Assembly: GCF_000208745.1 (NCBI RefSeq)
Contig: NC_030858.1
Coordinates: 26,489,734 to 26,553,733 of the forward strand
Length of the DNA: 64,000 bases
From: Theobroma cacao
Taxonomy: Eukaryota; Streptophyta; Magnoliopsida; Malvales; Malvaceae
Direction: 5' to 3'
Below, piece by piece: positions 46,790-59,263 of the stretch (the first letter of the stretch is position 1; the number at the start of each line of letters is the position of its first letter). The notes beneath the pieces are model-generated. The model was not told the DNA's origin and did not search any database. It saw only the letters and a list, made by a program, of their open reading frames with translations. The position numbers and the translations under genes were made by a program.

Positions 46790-47458
46790 GATCACAACTT
46801 CATTAATTGAGTTTATTATTGTCCAGTATCATCTATGGATGGTCCAAACCTTCTTAGAGTGTATTGTGTTCGCAATAATTGTAATAGTTGTAATATATAG
46901 CCTAAGGAATGGTTTTGCATGGGCTTTGGCTAGTATATAGTGTCAGCTACGTAAAGAACATTTGCACAAACAAATATAATTGGAGCCTCAATCCCATATG
47001 TACATTATAATGAGTTGTTTTTTTTTTGGTTAAGTTTTTATTTATAAGAAATAAATACTTTTATATTTGTAAAATAATAAAAATTATTTTTTACTAATAG
47101 ATGTAGTAAGGTTTTGAGAGGCTATGTGCTTGGATATGGGATTGTGATTTAGTTCTACGTCATACTATTTTACTACAAAAAAGGCCTTGGGAGTTTGGAA
47201 AAGTATATTGCTTTACTCAATTTTAATCTAACCAATTATTCACTAGGTAATGAAGTTAATCAATTTTTGCTTTATAATGAAATTTTAAGATGGAAAACAT
47301 TTTCCTTTATTTTGTTAGGAGTTAAGATCATTCTAATTTTTTATTTTTAATTGTAGATTCAAAACTTTCAACAACAGGTTCTAACTAACATGCATAAATG
47401 GTGGCTGACCCTTTTTGAGCCCAATAATGGGACTTTTTGGCTAAGCCTTGCGATGTGT
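46790..47458. other. Unassigned intergenic DNA
   Basis: AT-rich, with no ORF or repeat recognised. Confidence 0.4.
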
Positions 47459-50400
47459 TGTCACATCCCAATTCTAAGGACATGACTGATGTAAGGGTCT
47501 AATGGATAGGGACCACTCGACCCAAGTAAGCCCTAGTAATAATGGATAGAATCAAACAACAAAACATAATGCCACAAGACGTATCTCTATGCATATGTAT
47601 GTATGTCTACATATATCTCATGCTTAACATTCATAACATAAATAAGTTTTAAAACAGATAAAGTTATACGCCATCTCGGTAAAGTATGTAAACTTATTAC
47701 AAAGAATAAAACAAAGTATGATAGACCCAACAAGCAGACAAGCATAACCAAAATAGACAACGAAGTATGAGCTAAAAAAAGGGTGATGTTTACTAGATGC
47801 CTCATCGACCACTTACCATATAATAGACGTAGCTTTTTCAAAAGGACAATTAGCCAAGTAATCTATTGATCTAAAACAAACAAATGCAACTTGTGTGTGT
47901 GAGTATAAAAACTCTATGAGTAAATATAGGGATGGGTAACAAGCTAAATAAAAGAGTATTTATACAAAACACATTGTAAAAAATGTGAACATAATTTCAA
48001 ACCTCAAATCTTTCTCATATTTCACACCCAAGTGTTATCAAACTTGATTTAGAAAGTTTTAACTATAAACTAAATCTTTGATAAGTTTAGTTTGGAATAA
48101 CAACTTCAAAAACATCTCAAAAATCCTTTTAAAGAATGAAAATTTCAAAAATAAGTCATAAGTATCGATATCTCATTTAAGGGTATCTACACTTATCAAA
48201 TAGAATGACTTCCAAGGCATTTTGGACACAAGATATCAATACTTACACGGAAAGTATTGGTACTTTTGACACAAAATAGAGCTTACTAGCTTTCAAGAAA
48301 GTATTGACACTATTAACACCTAATGCATTTATGAGTATTTCCTTGGGCTGGTATTGATACTTCATGCTAGAAGTATCAATACTTCTTTTATAAAATTCCA
48401 AATTTCAGTCTCTAATGGTTCCTTTGGACCTTAAGCAAAGTATAACAAACTTTCCTTTATCAAAATCATCAAAATTTAGAAATAATTCAAATCATAAACA
48501 TAATTAATTATAGATTTAACAAATCAACATACAGAACTGATATAACAACTTCCAATTGGATTTCCAAGTCATGAAATTGACATTCAAAGTTATTAAACTT
48601 CATAGAGCAACACAGAGCATTTGTGGAGCACTAACTTAAGAAAGACAGACTAAAACAGAGGATAATGGTATAGTCCCCACTATTTGGATATTACAGAGGG
48701 TGTCATAACACCAATATAGTCTAGTGCATATAGCCATCAATTTTAAAACTGATTAAAGAATAATGGTACAGTCCCCACTATTTGGACATTATAGAAGGTC
48801 TTATTATACTAATATAGTTTGATGCATATAGTCACCGACATCAGAATAGAACAGATCGTTGTTGTAGAACCTCGATTAACGTATAAGGGAAAACTAGGAA
48901 ATTCACTTGGTGAGCTCATGAAAAACTCCTTACTGACCCAAATACTTTTAGAATCACCCTTAAACTTACTTATATGAGTGAGAAAAGGCATTCGGAGGGT
49001 GAGGAAACTAGAAACTTAGCAAAAGAAGGCCAATTTTATAATTTGTCCCAGAAAGATCAACCCTCCACAAGTTTTTAGGCCAACCTTGGCTAATTCGTCC
49101 ATTTCACTCTCTTTAAGCTCTTTCACTTTTCTATCTTCTCTTCAACTTGAACTCTTTCACTCCTTTCACGCCTTAATTCCCTCTCAAGTTAGGCTAACTG
49201 AAGCACTAGTAATTGAATCTAAGGTGAGTTATGACTTTTCAAGCTTTGGATTAAACTAGTTTTATTTCTAACTTTATATCTCTATAATTTCAGCTTGGTT
49301 TCTTTATTTGATATAAAGATTTCAGTGCGAATTCTCCCCAATAGGCTCACCAAGGTGAGGACCCCCCTTAGTTTGTGAATTTGATGGTTGGAAGATAGTG
49401 ATATTGAGTTGAATAAGGTTGAAGGAACTAGTAAGAATTTTAGTCGGCTAGTTCTAAATGAAAAAAGTTAAGAGGAATTCATGTGGAATGTGGTTGTTTT
49501 AGGTTACATTGACGCTCCAAGGATCAATTTGGAGCAACTTGTGTTGAGTTAATTGTCTGTATCAAAAGGAGGCATTAGAGGTGAGTGAATTGCATTTAAA
49601 CTGTTTTTCTATGCAAATGTGTATAAACAATGTTTTACACGCACACTAGAATTCATGTTTCAATGTTGAGTTCCAAATTAAGATTTGTGATGAAATTGTT
49701 CATTGAACATGTTTTGGTATTATTATATATATGTATAAATATACTTACTATATGGTATTCAAAAATGCATAGGGAATAAGCCTTTTAAGGATTTCCTAGA
49801 GAAAGTGATGACTTTCATGGAAATGTTATGTGAGTCACACAGTGGCTATACTTGAACTGTTATTGGCTTGTATAAATGAATGAATGAGCTTGATGCTTGA
49901 CTTTGATATGTAAAACCTTGGAATAAGGTTTGTTTTGGTGGGAATTAGCCTTCAAGTGAGGATGTATATTGAAAATATATGGACAAATGGTACATAATGG
50001 AGGTGAATGAGTTCACCTATTTGACTATGATATAGTATATGAATAGAGCATAATGCATGATGCTTATCTATGTGTACTAAGTGGGACACATGATTGATAC
50101 TTATCTAGCAAGGCTTGGTGCTAAACATGTGCAGTGAGTAAAAGAAAGAGAGAGAGCTGGAACAATTACATTTGTATTTTCTGAAAATCAAGTCAAGCTT
50201 AAAATCCTTCAAAAATGGTGTCTTCAAGAGAAAGAAAGCAGGAGAAGGTTTAAAAATGCTAAAAATGGTAATGAATGGCGGAATAGGGCTTAAAAGGGTT
50301 TAAAGTAGCTTATTTAGGCAATTTTTAGGTACGAAAACTTTGTTTTATCTTTTTTATTTTTGTGAAAATAGTGACAAAAATCGATACTTTTGTTCTAGGT

Positions 50401-50640
50401 TTCAAGTTTCAATACTTATTCATCGAGTATCAATACTTGTTCTTCAAAATCCTTTTTAAAAGCTTTCTAGGCAACAAGTATTGATACCTCCTTCATGAGA
50501 ATCGATACTTCTGCTCCAGAATGTTAAAATTAACTTGGAAACTTACCCATTTTGACTCGTCTCTCTTTAACACTTACCAAATCTCTTTAGTACTTAAAAA
50601 ATAATGTTTTTTTCCAAGTTAAAAACACTAGATTGTTAGG
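47459..50640. repeat. LTR-retrotransposon-like DNA, unclassified
   Basis: TGTCACATCCC at 47459 resembles the TGTC-type LTR start of Gypsy/LARD families here, but the other end was not found. The region holds AAGTATCGATACTT-like palindromes (48155-48400 and 50360-50515), a direct duplication (48660-48840) and a leader-like CT-rich stretch (49080-49230). No pol domain was seen. Confidence 0.4.
48660..48840. repeat. Two-copy direct repeat, about 103 bp period
   Basis: The block TAATGGTATAGTCCCCACTA...CTAGTGCATATAGCCATC occurs near 48663-48741 and again, diverged, near 48766-48834 (TAATGGTACAGTCCCCACTA). Confidence 0.8.
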
Positions 50641-52216
50641 AATTTGAGAATATGGTGCCCTGTAAAGCAAGTTATATTCTCATGTGTAATTTCATTTAAT
50701 TTATTGGTAATGAAAGGATATTTTGATAATAAGATGAAGAGTTTGTTTTAAGTAAGCATTCATTATCTAGTTATTAAGGTACCTTGATTCTATTAAGATA
50801 TTAAAATACATTTATATAAAGAGTCATACATAAGAGACATGTATTTTAATTGAATCTAAAAATTATTCACAACCATATAATAAAGCTGGTCACTTTATTG
50901 TATTAAGGTTGTATTGTCTAGATTACTTCCAATGAAACGAATGTAATTCACTTTAAGGGAATGATGAGTCTCAAATCATTCGAATGGTTAACTTCAAGTA
51001 CTGACACTATAACATGAACTGGAATTATGTGAGAATCAAATTTAAGTTTAACCGTTACTTAAATCTAGATGTCACACTTATACATTTGCTTATAGTAGAA
51101 TCGAAATCCTAATGGATAGTGGACTCATGTTTTATCTCCTTATAATCTTGGATATACCATAAGCATGATCATCATAAAGCATTCATTTAGACTCCGTATG
51201 TTGAGATTATAATTAAGGTGAACATCCGAGAACATATATCCAAATAGTGGAGTTCATAATATTAACATCACTTCTAATAATTTTAGGAAGATGGGTGATT
51301 AATTTGGGCTTGGTAGATTGATGAATTAGCTATCCATCACATCTTGATACTCAAAAGATTAGATCTAGAGTATTCAATCACTAATTGGATGAAATCTGAA
51401 GCTAAGGGACAAAATTGACGTAAAGGGTAAAACGGTAATTTTATCTTTTGTCATTAGATGGTTATGATGGTTCACAATATAAGGTTTACAATTGGACAAC
51501 TAATAACTAATATCAAGTATTGACTCATTTCTTGTAATCATAGTTAATCCAAGAGTGCAACCATGAATCTATGGTAGAGTGATTTCATGGTTAATAAGCT
51601 TGAATTATCTTAATGATATTAAAAATAATTCTAACTTTATTGGAGTTTGGAATGTCTATTTCCAAATAGATTCCCCACTTAGCTTCGTAGAATTCAAATT
51701 ATTTAATTTGGAATGCATGTTTTATTTGATTAATTAAATTATGTACAAAAATGACAACTTTTACATGTTTGTCTTAATTTAGACAAGAAAACATGTTTTG
51801 TCTTAAATTAGATAAGAAAACATGTTTTGTTTTAATTTAGACAAGAAAACATGTTTAGAAAACATGTTTTGTCTTTATTTAGACAAGAAAACATGTTTTG
51901 TCTTAATTAAAGATAAGAGTTGTCTTAAATTAAGATAATGGTAGGAGGATTCTTGCAAAATGAATTTAGACATCCATGTTAATAAAAAGAGACTCCATGT
52001 TTAACTAGTACTCCTTTATTTATTATTAATTCTTTTTAAATAAAAATGGATAATAATAAAATAAAAGTTATTATTCAACAAGGAGTTTTATTTTATCAAG
52101 AACTCTAAATAATGATTAAATAATTAAATTATTTATTGTTTAATTTTAATTTTGATAGTTATGGAGCATATTTAATGCATCCATAACTCTAAATGGACGA
52201 TCAAGATTGATTCAAA
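50641..52216. other. Repeat-like DNA with a palindromic tandem array
   Basis: Starting GTTAGGAATTTGAGAATATG, it looks like LTR or leader sequence of a Copia-type element, but no coding domain or second LTR was found. It contains the ACATGTTTTGTCT array at 51755-51910. Confidence 0.35.
51755..51910. repeat. Tandem array with AAACATGTTT palindromes
   Basis: About five units of roughly 31 bp built from TTAATTTAGACAAGAAAACATGTTTTGTC, one unit shortened. Each unit carries the palindrome AAACATGTTT and the inverted pair GACAA/TTGTC, so single strands could fold into hairpins. Confidence 0.8.
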
Positions 52217-52220
52217 CGTA

Positions 52221-53930
52221 TGATAACTCTATTATATAGAGTTATTTTGATACATTTTGGTGGCTTAAGTAGTTAGATCTTTCAGATTTTAGGTTCAGAT
52301 CGTAACATTTTAGGTGTTTTTCTAGTTTAGGTTTGATTATATGTTGAGTAGCTAATTTAAGTCATTTTAGTTAAATTTTATGTTATTTTGTTTTAAATTA
52401 CTTTAAGAGTAGCTATTGCTATTTTCTCTTATTGCTTTTGTAGGAATTTGATGAAAAAGACTCAGTTGATGAAAATCAGTGCAAGTATGGTGATGGCTTC
52501 ATTTATATGTTTCAGTATTTTGACCATATCTCTCTATACAAAACTCCAAATGAGGTGATTCTTAGATCACTAGAATTCTCAAAAGAAGGGATATAACGTT
52601 TATGTTTACCAATTTGCCAAGTTCTAATCAGATCGTGGTCAAGATATTTGTCTAACTCGAAGCACTGCAATAGTATGCATGGACTGAATAATGAGGTATT
52701 TGGAGTATATCTTTCAATCCAAAAGTTCAATTGATGTGATTCTTGATCCATTGCAAAGCTAAGAGATAGGACTAAAACTTTTATGTTTACCACTTTGTCC
52801 AATTCAGAACATATTAGGGTGAAACTCATGTTTTAAGCTGATAGACTGCCATTGCGCTGGGAGAACAAGGCTGCAGCTTTGATGAAAGGAAGCACACATA
52901 CAATTTTCCAGAGAGCTCAGCACTGCAGCGTTGGAGAAGTAGCACCGCAGCGTTGGGCAATTTTTAAAAAATAAAAAGAGTTAACGGGATTTTGGAAATT
53001 AAATTTTTTGGAGCCTTTTTAAGAAACCTTTATTAGAGATTTTAAGGGGGAGGCAACAAGCAACTATTCTAGAGATTTAGAGCCAAGAACAAAGCAAGAA
53101 AATAAGAGAATTGGAGGGAGAATCAAGATCATAAAGCTTCAATTATTAGTTTTCTCTTTCTACTTTTGTGTTTTTCTTATTTTCTTTGACTTTGATTAAT
53201 GGCTAATTTTCTTTGGATGAAGTTAGCTAAATATGTTTTTCTAGGATTGCAATTAAACTCACATGTAATCTAAACCTTTAATCTCTTTTTTTCTTATCTT
53301 TAATGGGATTTGAATTGTTTATTCCAATTTGTTCTTAATGCTTTTAATTGACTGATCATCAATTAAACTGATTTAGGAACCTAAACAAACTTGAAAAATG
53401 GAGTTTACTGTAGACTAAAATTGGGATAGCATATGGTCATATTAATTAATTTGCGTATAGGATAGGGATATACCTATAGGCTTCATGTAGCTAGATTAGA
53501 GCTTGAACGTAATGAGTCTATTTTAACTTCAACTCACATAGGGATATAGTATTTTGGTTAAAATAGATATTTTTATAAGATGAGTCGGGAGACCTTTACA
53601 AATAATTAAGGACTCTAGGTTAGCAATTTAACCCATTGAAATAAGTTAAGAAAAAGAGTTAAGATTTAGATGAAGTGTGAGGAACATTTAATCCTAGGCT
53701 TATTTGATTTGCTGTTTACCCAATTATCTTGTTGCTTTAATTTTTAATTAAATTAGTTTTAGTTGAGTAATTTAGTTTAATTAGAATTCAGATTTTAATT
53801 ATTCGAATAAAATTAAATAGTTCTAATTTTAGTACTTAGTAAAATTTTAGATCAATTCTCTTTGGAGTCGATACTCTGCTTGTTTATATACTATATATTC
53901 GATACATATACTTGATACTTTTCAAAACAT
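52221..53930 (+). repeat. Athila-family solo LTR
   Basis: Starts TGATAACTCTATTATATAGAG and runs through the shared family blocks (ACATTTTGGTGGCTTAAGTAG, GAATTTGATGAAAAAGACTCA, AGGATAGGGATATACCTATAG) to about 53930 (ATACATATACTTGATAC). The terminal CAATA and target duplication could not be matched, so the end may be lost. Confidence 0.7.
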
Positions 53931-55026
53931 TTAACCACATGTTTATAATTAAAGTAAGCTCTAATTGTGAAAAAACTTTCTATCTCATCACTTTTTTACC
54001 ATAATACTATAAAAATATCAATATTTATCAATTGTGTTAGACATCCAAAACTTATACTTATGTGTATTTATCAAATGATGATCATTGAAATATTTTTTAT
54101 CATAACTATTAGTAAGATTTATTCAATTTATAAATAAAAAATTTAATTGCATTGAATGATTTCATTAAAAAATATTTTTTAATTTTAATATTAAAAAATT
54201 TAAAAAATTTAAGTTAAATATTAATATATTTTAATTTTTTAATATTTTAAGTTAAATATTAATATTCATCAAACCCATATTCGTAGACTTACTTAAGAGT
54301 TTTTTTTTTCCTTGTAAAATGTCTTTTTGTAGTCAATGATTGTTTGTTTTATTGACTCGTAAAATGTTTTACATTTAGAATAAAATTTTCGTCTTTCAAA
54401 TAAGTCTTGAAAACATTTTATAAGAAATATTTTAAGTGAAAACAAATGAACTCTAAATCTAAAATAAAAAACTAAACCATGATAGTACAAAAATCATTGG
54501 AAGTCAAAAAGTTAACGAACCAACGACTAAGACTCCATGATAGTACATCACCACTTAAAAAATGGACGTACTTTCATCATCTTGTCAAAGCTAAATTGAG
54601 ATTCATGAAGTAGCGTGTTGGAAGGGTTAAAGTAAATAACCCTTCTCATAAGCTTAATTCAAAGATACCCCTTCATATAATTTTAATTATTTTTACCCAA
54701 TTTTTGGCATGACTTGACAACAATTTCCTTTAAACAATTTCAGACAAATTAAATGGTTTCTATTTGCCATCTAGGAAAAAAGTCCAATAGTCAATCCCCA
54801 TTTCTCTCTTTTACCGAATACTGTCTATTTATCCAACTTTTGTCGCCATTCCAAAGAGCAGAGATGACATCAAAGTATGTGTTTTGAATTTTGGATTTAT
54901 TGGTTTATATTCATAGAATAGAACCCCAAAGTTGAGGGATTGAAATTGATTAAACATATCTATAAATTAGAACAATGTATGACTTCAGTAACTTAAACCT
55001 GACTTCGAGCAAGTAAATCAATTAGT
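53931..55026. other. AT-rich intergenic DNA
   Basis: No ORF with a recognisable product. 54170-54250 is almost pure A/T with short inverted repeats. Confidence 0.4.
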
Positions 55027-55029
55027 TAT

Positions 55030-55467
55030 TAAGCATTGCAAGACTGGTTTTTAGGCATTACGAGAGTGGTTTTTAAGCATTTCAAGATTTGCTTTAAGGC
55101 ATTAAGTGAAAGGTTTTAGGTATTGCTTGACTAGTTTTTAGGTAATGCGTGACCGATTTTATGCATTGCATGATTAGGTTGTAGGCATGGCGTGATTGCT
55201 TTAAGGAATTGCTTGGCATAGGCATTGTGAGATTACCTTTTGAGCATTGCATGACTTAATTATTCAGTGTCTAGTTTTGAGTTATTGCATGACTGTTTGA
55301 TAAGGCTTTGCGTGACTGACTTTAAGGCATTGTGTGACTGACTTTTAGGCATTGCACATCTAGTTTTGAGGCATTGTGGGACTTAGGTATTGCGTGACTA
55401 GTTTTTTAGGCATTGTGTGACTCATTTTTTGGCATTACGTGGATTTTATTAGGCATTGCGTAATACG
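55030..55467. repeat. Minisatellite of about 20 copies, about 22-bp unit
   Basis: Degenerate tandem units with consensus near TTTTAGGCATTGCGTGACTA. It lies directly upstream of the MULE transposase N-terminus. One inverted unit (AGTCACGCAATGCCTAA) occurs at 62540-62556 on the far side of the MULE, suggesting it derives from the terminal region of the element. Confidence 0.85.
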
Positions 55468-55519
55468 TTTTTGATAAATTGATTGATTGTGACACTTATT
55501 TTCATTAAATTTTAGTGAC

Positions 55520-57291
55520 CTACCAATGTGAAGCATATGATTACATATGGTGGTAATTGGGTTGATGACACTTACAAAAGTGGTGAGACATGAGTGAGGG
55601 GTATTAGGAGTGATTTGTCGTTTTTAGGACTGATGAAGTGAGTTTAAGATGTTGTTGAGGTAAACTGATGGAATCATGAAATTAAGCTACATGCATTGCT
55701 AAGTTATGTTGTAGGGGTTTCACACCCAGTAATCAAGGACGATGAAGATGTAGCAACTATTCTAGGAGATGTGAGGGCAGTTGTAGTGTTTGTGACCGTT
55801 AAGGAACGACATAAAAATGTTATGCCACATGAACAAGCTATCTAACATAATAATGACCTAAATTAGATTTGTACTGCTTTGGACATACCACACCATGCAG
55901 TCCCTAACTAACAACAATAGTAATCACCATCAACATATGAACATGAGTATGAGCAGCCTGATAGACACATGAGGTGTCTGCAAATGCTATTTGCACAATT
56001 CTGATCAGAATGTGCATCGAACCAATTGCTTCGTTCTTGCCAACAAATGCAATCGTTGCTTATGACTGCAGTGGGTCCATTGTTATTCTCAAATGACATT
56101 GTGACGGCTGTAAGTGATGACGATGCATCTGATGAGATGCATGATGACTGTGTAGAGGATGACACTTTTGATTGGAATGATGACTATTATGTTGGCAAGC
56201 ATGATAACTATTTAGAAGAGTACAGGGGCTAAGACAATGACATTCTTGATTGTAGTCACACAGATGGCAGTACAAAACACACCACAACTATTGTCTTAAA
56301 AGATGTTGAGTGCAATGACCTTATTTACAACAACCCCATCTCTAGTGATAACAAGATTCGTTCGCCCAATGATAGTGATCAGGAAAGGGTAAATGCAGGG
56401 GTATCTCGTTAATGAATTATTCCGAGTGCAGATATGATCTCCAAATAGTTGGCATTGGGGAGTCTAGATTAAGTGATGATTGCTTATACCTAGAAAAAGT
56501 GTTTCCCTCAAAGGTTGAATTGAAACGAGCTTTGAACATATTGCCACTAAAAGAGCATTTCTAGCTTAGAGTTAAAAAGTCATGTCATGCTCGTTTTGAG
56601 GTTGCTTATAAGGACAAGGCATGTAAGTTCACTGTGCATGCAACAAAGTTTCCTAATGGAGATTATTGGCAAGTTCGCACATTCCATAAGTTACACATAT
56701 GTACTGTTAATGGTTTGTAAGGTGGGTACCAAACAACGAACATGGGGTTAATCGGTAAGCTAATGTCCCCCAGCTTGCAAGGAAATAATGTAACACCATT
56801 GAGACCTAAGGAAATAATAGAAGAGATGAATCACAAATGGGGATTGCAATGCTTGTATGGTAAGGCCTGACAAGGGAAAAAGTATGCAAAGAGTCTTGTT
56901 TTTGGTCCCCCATAGGAGTCATTCCAACTTCTACCCTCATATTTCCATATGTTGGAATGTGAATATCCTGGTACGGTCACAATTACGGCTACTGATCAGG
57001 CACAACCATTCAAATTGTTTTTGGGATGCAAGGCATGTATCCGGGGGTTTAGGGTTGTAATGTGGCCTGTAGTTGCTCCCGATGCCACACATCTAAAAGG
57101 CAAATTCAAGGGTATTCTGTTTGTTATTGTTTGTAAAGATGCGAATGAGCATATATTCGGTTGCATTTAGCATTGGGCACGTTGAGGATAAAGAGTCGTG
57201 GTCTTGGTTTTTTACCCAATTGCATCGTGCGATTAGTTATTTTAAAAATGCAATGTTCATTTTTTATTAGCATCTGGGCATTAAGAATGCA
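55520..57291 (+). pseudogene. MULE (MuDR-type) transposase, N-terminal and central part
   Basis: 55520-55850 has the N-terminal pattern YGGNWVDDTYKSGET and SDLSFLGLMK, with stops. 56450-56700 has the MuDR DNA-binding-like block (FPSKVELKRALNILPL, RFEVAYKDKACKFTVHA, GDYWQVRTFH). 56950-57170 holds the catalytic start PDATHLKGKFKGILFVIVCK and DANEHIFG, after which the frame shifts to GHVEDKESWSWFF. An intact enzyme would excise and insert the element by a DDE mechanism. It is interrupted by the solo LTR at 57297 and broken by many stops. Confidence 0.83.
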
Positions 57292-57296
57292 GTGGG

Positions 57297-59080
57297 TGTT
57301 GTCGATATTGCACGCGTAAGTATATGTATCAAACAAGTACTATAGACAGTAAGTCCAGATTATCGTTCCCACAAGGATTTGTTTCTAAAGTTTCACTAAG
57401 TACTAAATTATAAAACAAATTAATCTTATTTAAGAAATCTAAAAATTAAAGAAAAACTAATTAAAAACAATTAAATATCAACACTAAATAAAATAACAAA
57501 CTAAATAAGTTGAGAAAAGCAGTATATGAAAGACCTAGGATTATGGGTTCATTCAGCATTTCATCTGATACCAGCTTTTCTTATTATTTATCTTTCCTTG
57601 GTAGTTTTACTAACCTAGAATCCAAAGCTATGGACAAGTCTTTGTTAAGTTGCTTGTACAAATATCTAACTTAATTAGTTCACTATATGTCTATAGGAAT
57701 CAATTAAATTAAGTTCATTAAGCAGGTGTCCTAACGCGGCTATGTATGGCAATTGGCGTATGTCTACCCAAATCGCGAATAAGATCACCTAAGTGACGTG
57801 AACATACACTATTCAAACCTTAGTCCAATCTAAAATCTCTTTGTCGAGTCTCAGTTAGATTCACAAATCAGTTAATTGTTGACCAGACAATCAAAAGCAT
57901 TAAGAACAGATTTGAATAAGCAAAAGTACACCCATTCATAATAAATAAAAAAGAAACAAATATTCATATTATATGTTGAAATCTACCACAATCCTAGAAT
58001 GGTAATTTAGCTCATAATATCTAATAAAAACAATATCTAAAGAAATTTAGCCATGAATTCAAGTCAAAGAAAATAAGAAAAATACAAAAGTAGAGAAAGA
58101 AACTAATTCTTGAAGCTTTGCAATTTCAATTCTCTCTTAAATTCTTTTGTTTTCTTGCTTTGTTCTTGACTCCAAATCTCCAAAACAGCTGCTTGCTACC
58201 TCCTCCTTTAAACCTCTGAAAAAGGTCCCTTAAATAGGCTCCAAGTAACCTAATTTCCAAAATCTTGTCAAATTTTTATTTTTGGAAACTCGGGGTAGTG
58301 CCATGGCAATGATTTCTTGGTGCCATGTTCTCAAGTTTTTGTATGATGCGCCCATATTGACCAGTGCCACGGCCACAAATTTCTAGCGTTGCGGCAGTGG
58401 TTCCTTTAATGCCACGACTTCAGTCACCCTGTTGCCTTGTGTAGAATTGCATCTATCGAGCATCGTCCAACGTAATTTTCACCTTGATATGATCCGAACT
58501 GGGAAAATTGGTAAACATAAAAGTTTTATCCCTGTCTCTTAAGTTTCTAATGGCTAGAGAATCAAGTCAATTGGACCTCTGGAGTGAAAGATATGCTCCA
58601 AATACCACATCATGTTGAGTCCATGCATACTACTATAGTGCTTGGACTTAGACAATATTTTGATCACTATTCGATTAGAACTGGGCAAATTGGTAAACAT
58701 AAACATTGCAGCCCTTCTCTCAGCGTTATAGTGGTCCAAGAATCAATTTATTTGGAGTTTTGTATAGAGAGATATGATCAAAATACCAAAATATATACAA
58801 ATAAAGTCATCACCATACTTGCTCAGATTTTCATCAAATGAGCCTTTTTTATCAAATTTCCTACAAAATAAATAAAAGAAACCAACAATAACTACTCTTA
58901 AAGTAATTTAAAACAAAACATAAAATTTCATTAAAATAACTTAATTTAACTACTCAACATGTAATCAAACTTAAACTAAAAAAACATGTAAAATGTTACG
59001 ATCTGAACCTACAATCTCAAAAGTCCAACTACTTAAGCCCACAAAATGTATCCAAATAACTCTATATAATAGAGTTATCA
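57297..59080 (-). repeat. Athila-family solo LTR inside the MULE (left arm)
   Basis: This 1784-bp LTR starts TGTTGTCGATATTG and ends ATAGAGTTATCA, flanked by GTGGG (57292-57296) / ATGGG (59081-59085), one mismatch. It has the same orientation as the full Athila element. It interrupts the MULE catalytic domain. Confidence 0.82.
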
Positions 59081-59263
59081 ATGGGAAAAGTGTACCATGA
59101 TGTGCGCCACGATCTTTGCAATTACCTCTTGGGAAAAAATGTTAAAAACAGGTTCAAGCGTTAAGACGTTGCAGTGATTTTCACCCTTACATCCAACTGC
59201 TACAGCAAGGTCAATTTCAATAGACATATGAATAAACTAAATCAAATTTTACAATGATGCTTA
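59081..59263 (+). pseudogene. MULE transposase, middle fragment
   Basis: The 183-bp piece between two solo LTRs encodes NRFKR and the NRHMNKLNQ-type block, known in MULE transposases just after the catalytic domain, with a stop. It continues at 61112. Confidence 0.72.

Noticed and set aside
56026..56287. Cys/His-rich overlapping ORFs on both strands near 56.0-56.3 kb
   Set aside because: Asp/Glu-rich linker of the MULE transposase on the plus strand; the Cys/His-rich minus frames are its mirror translation.
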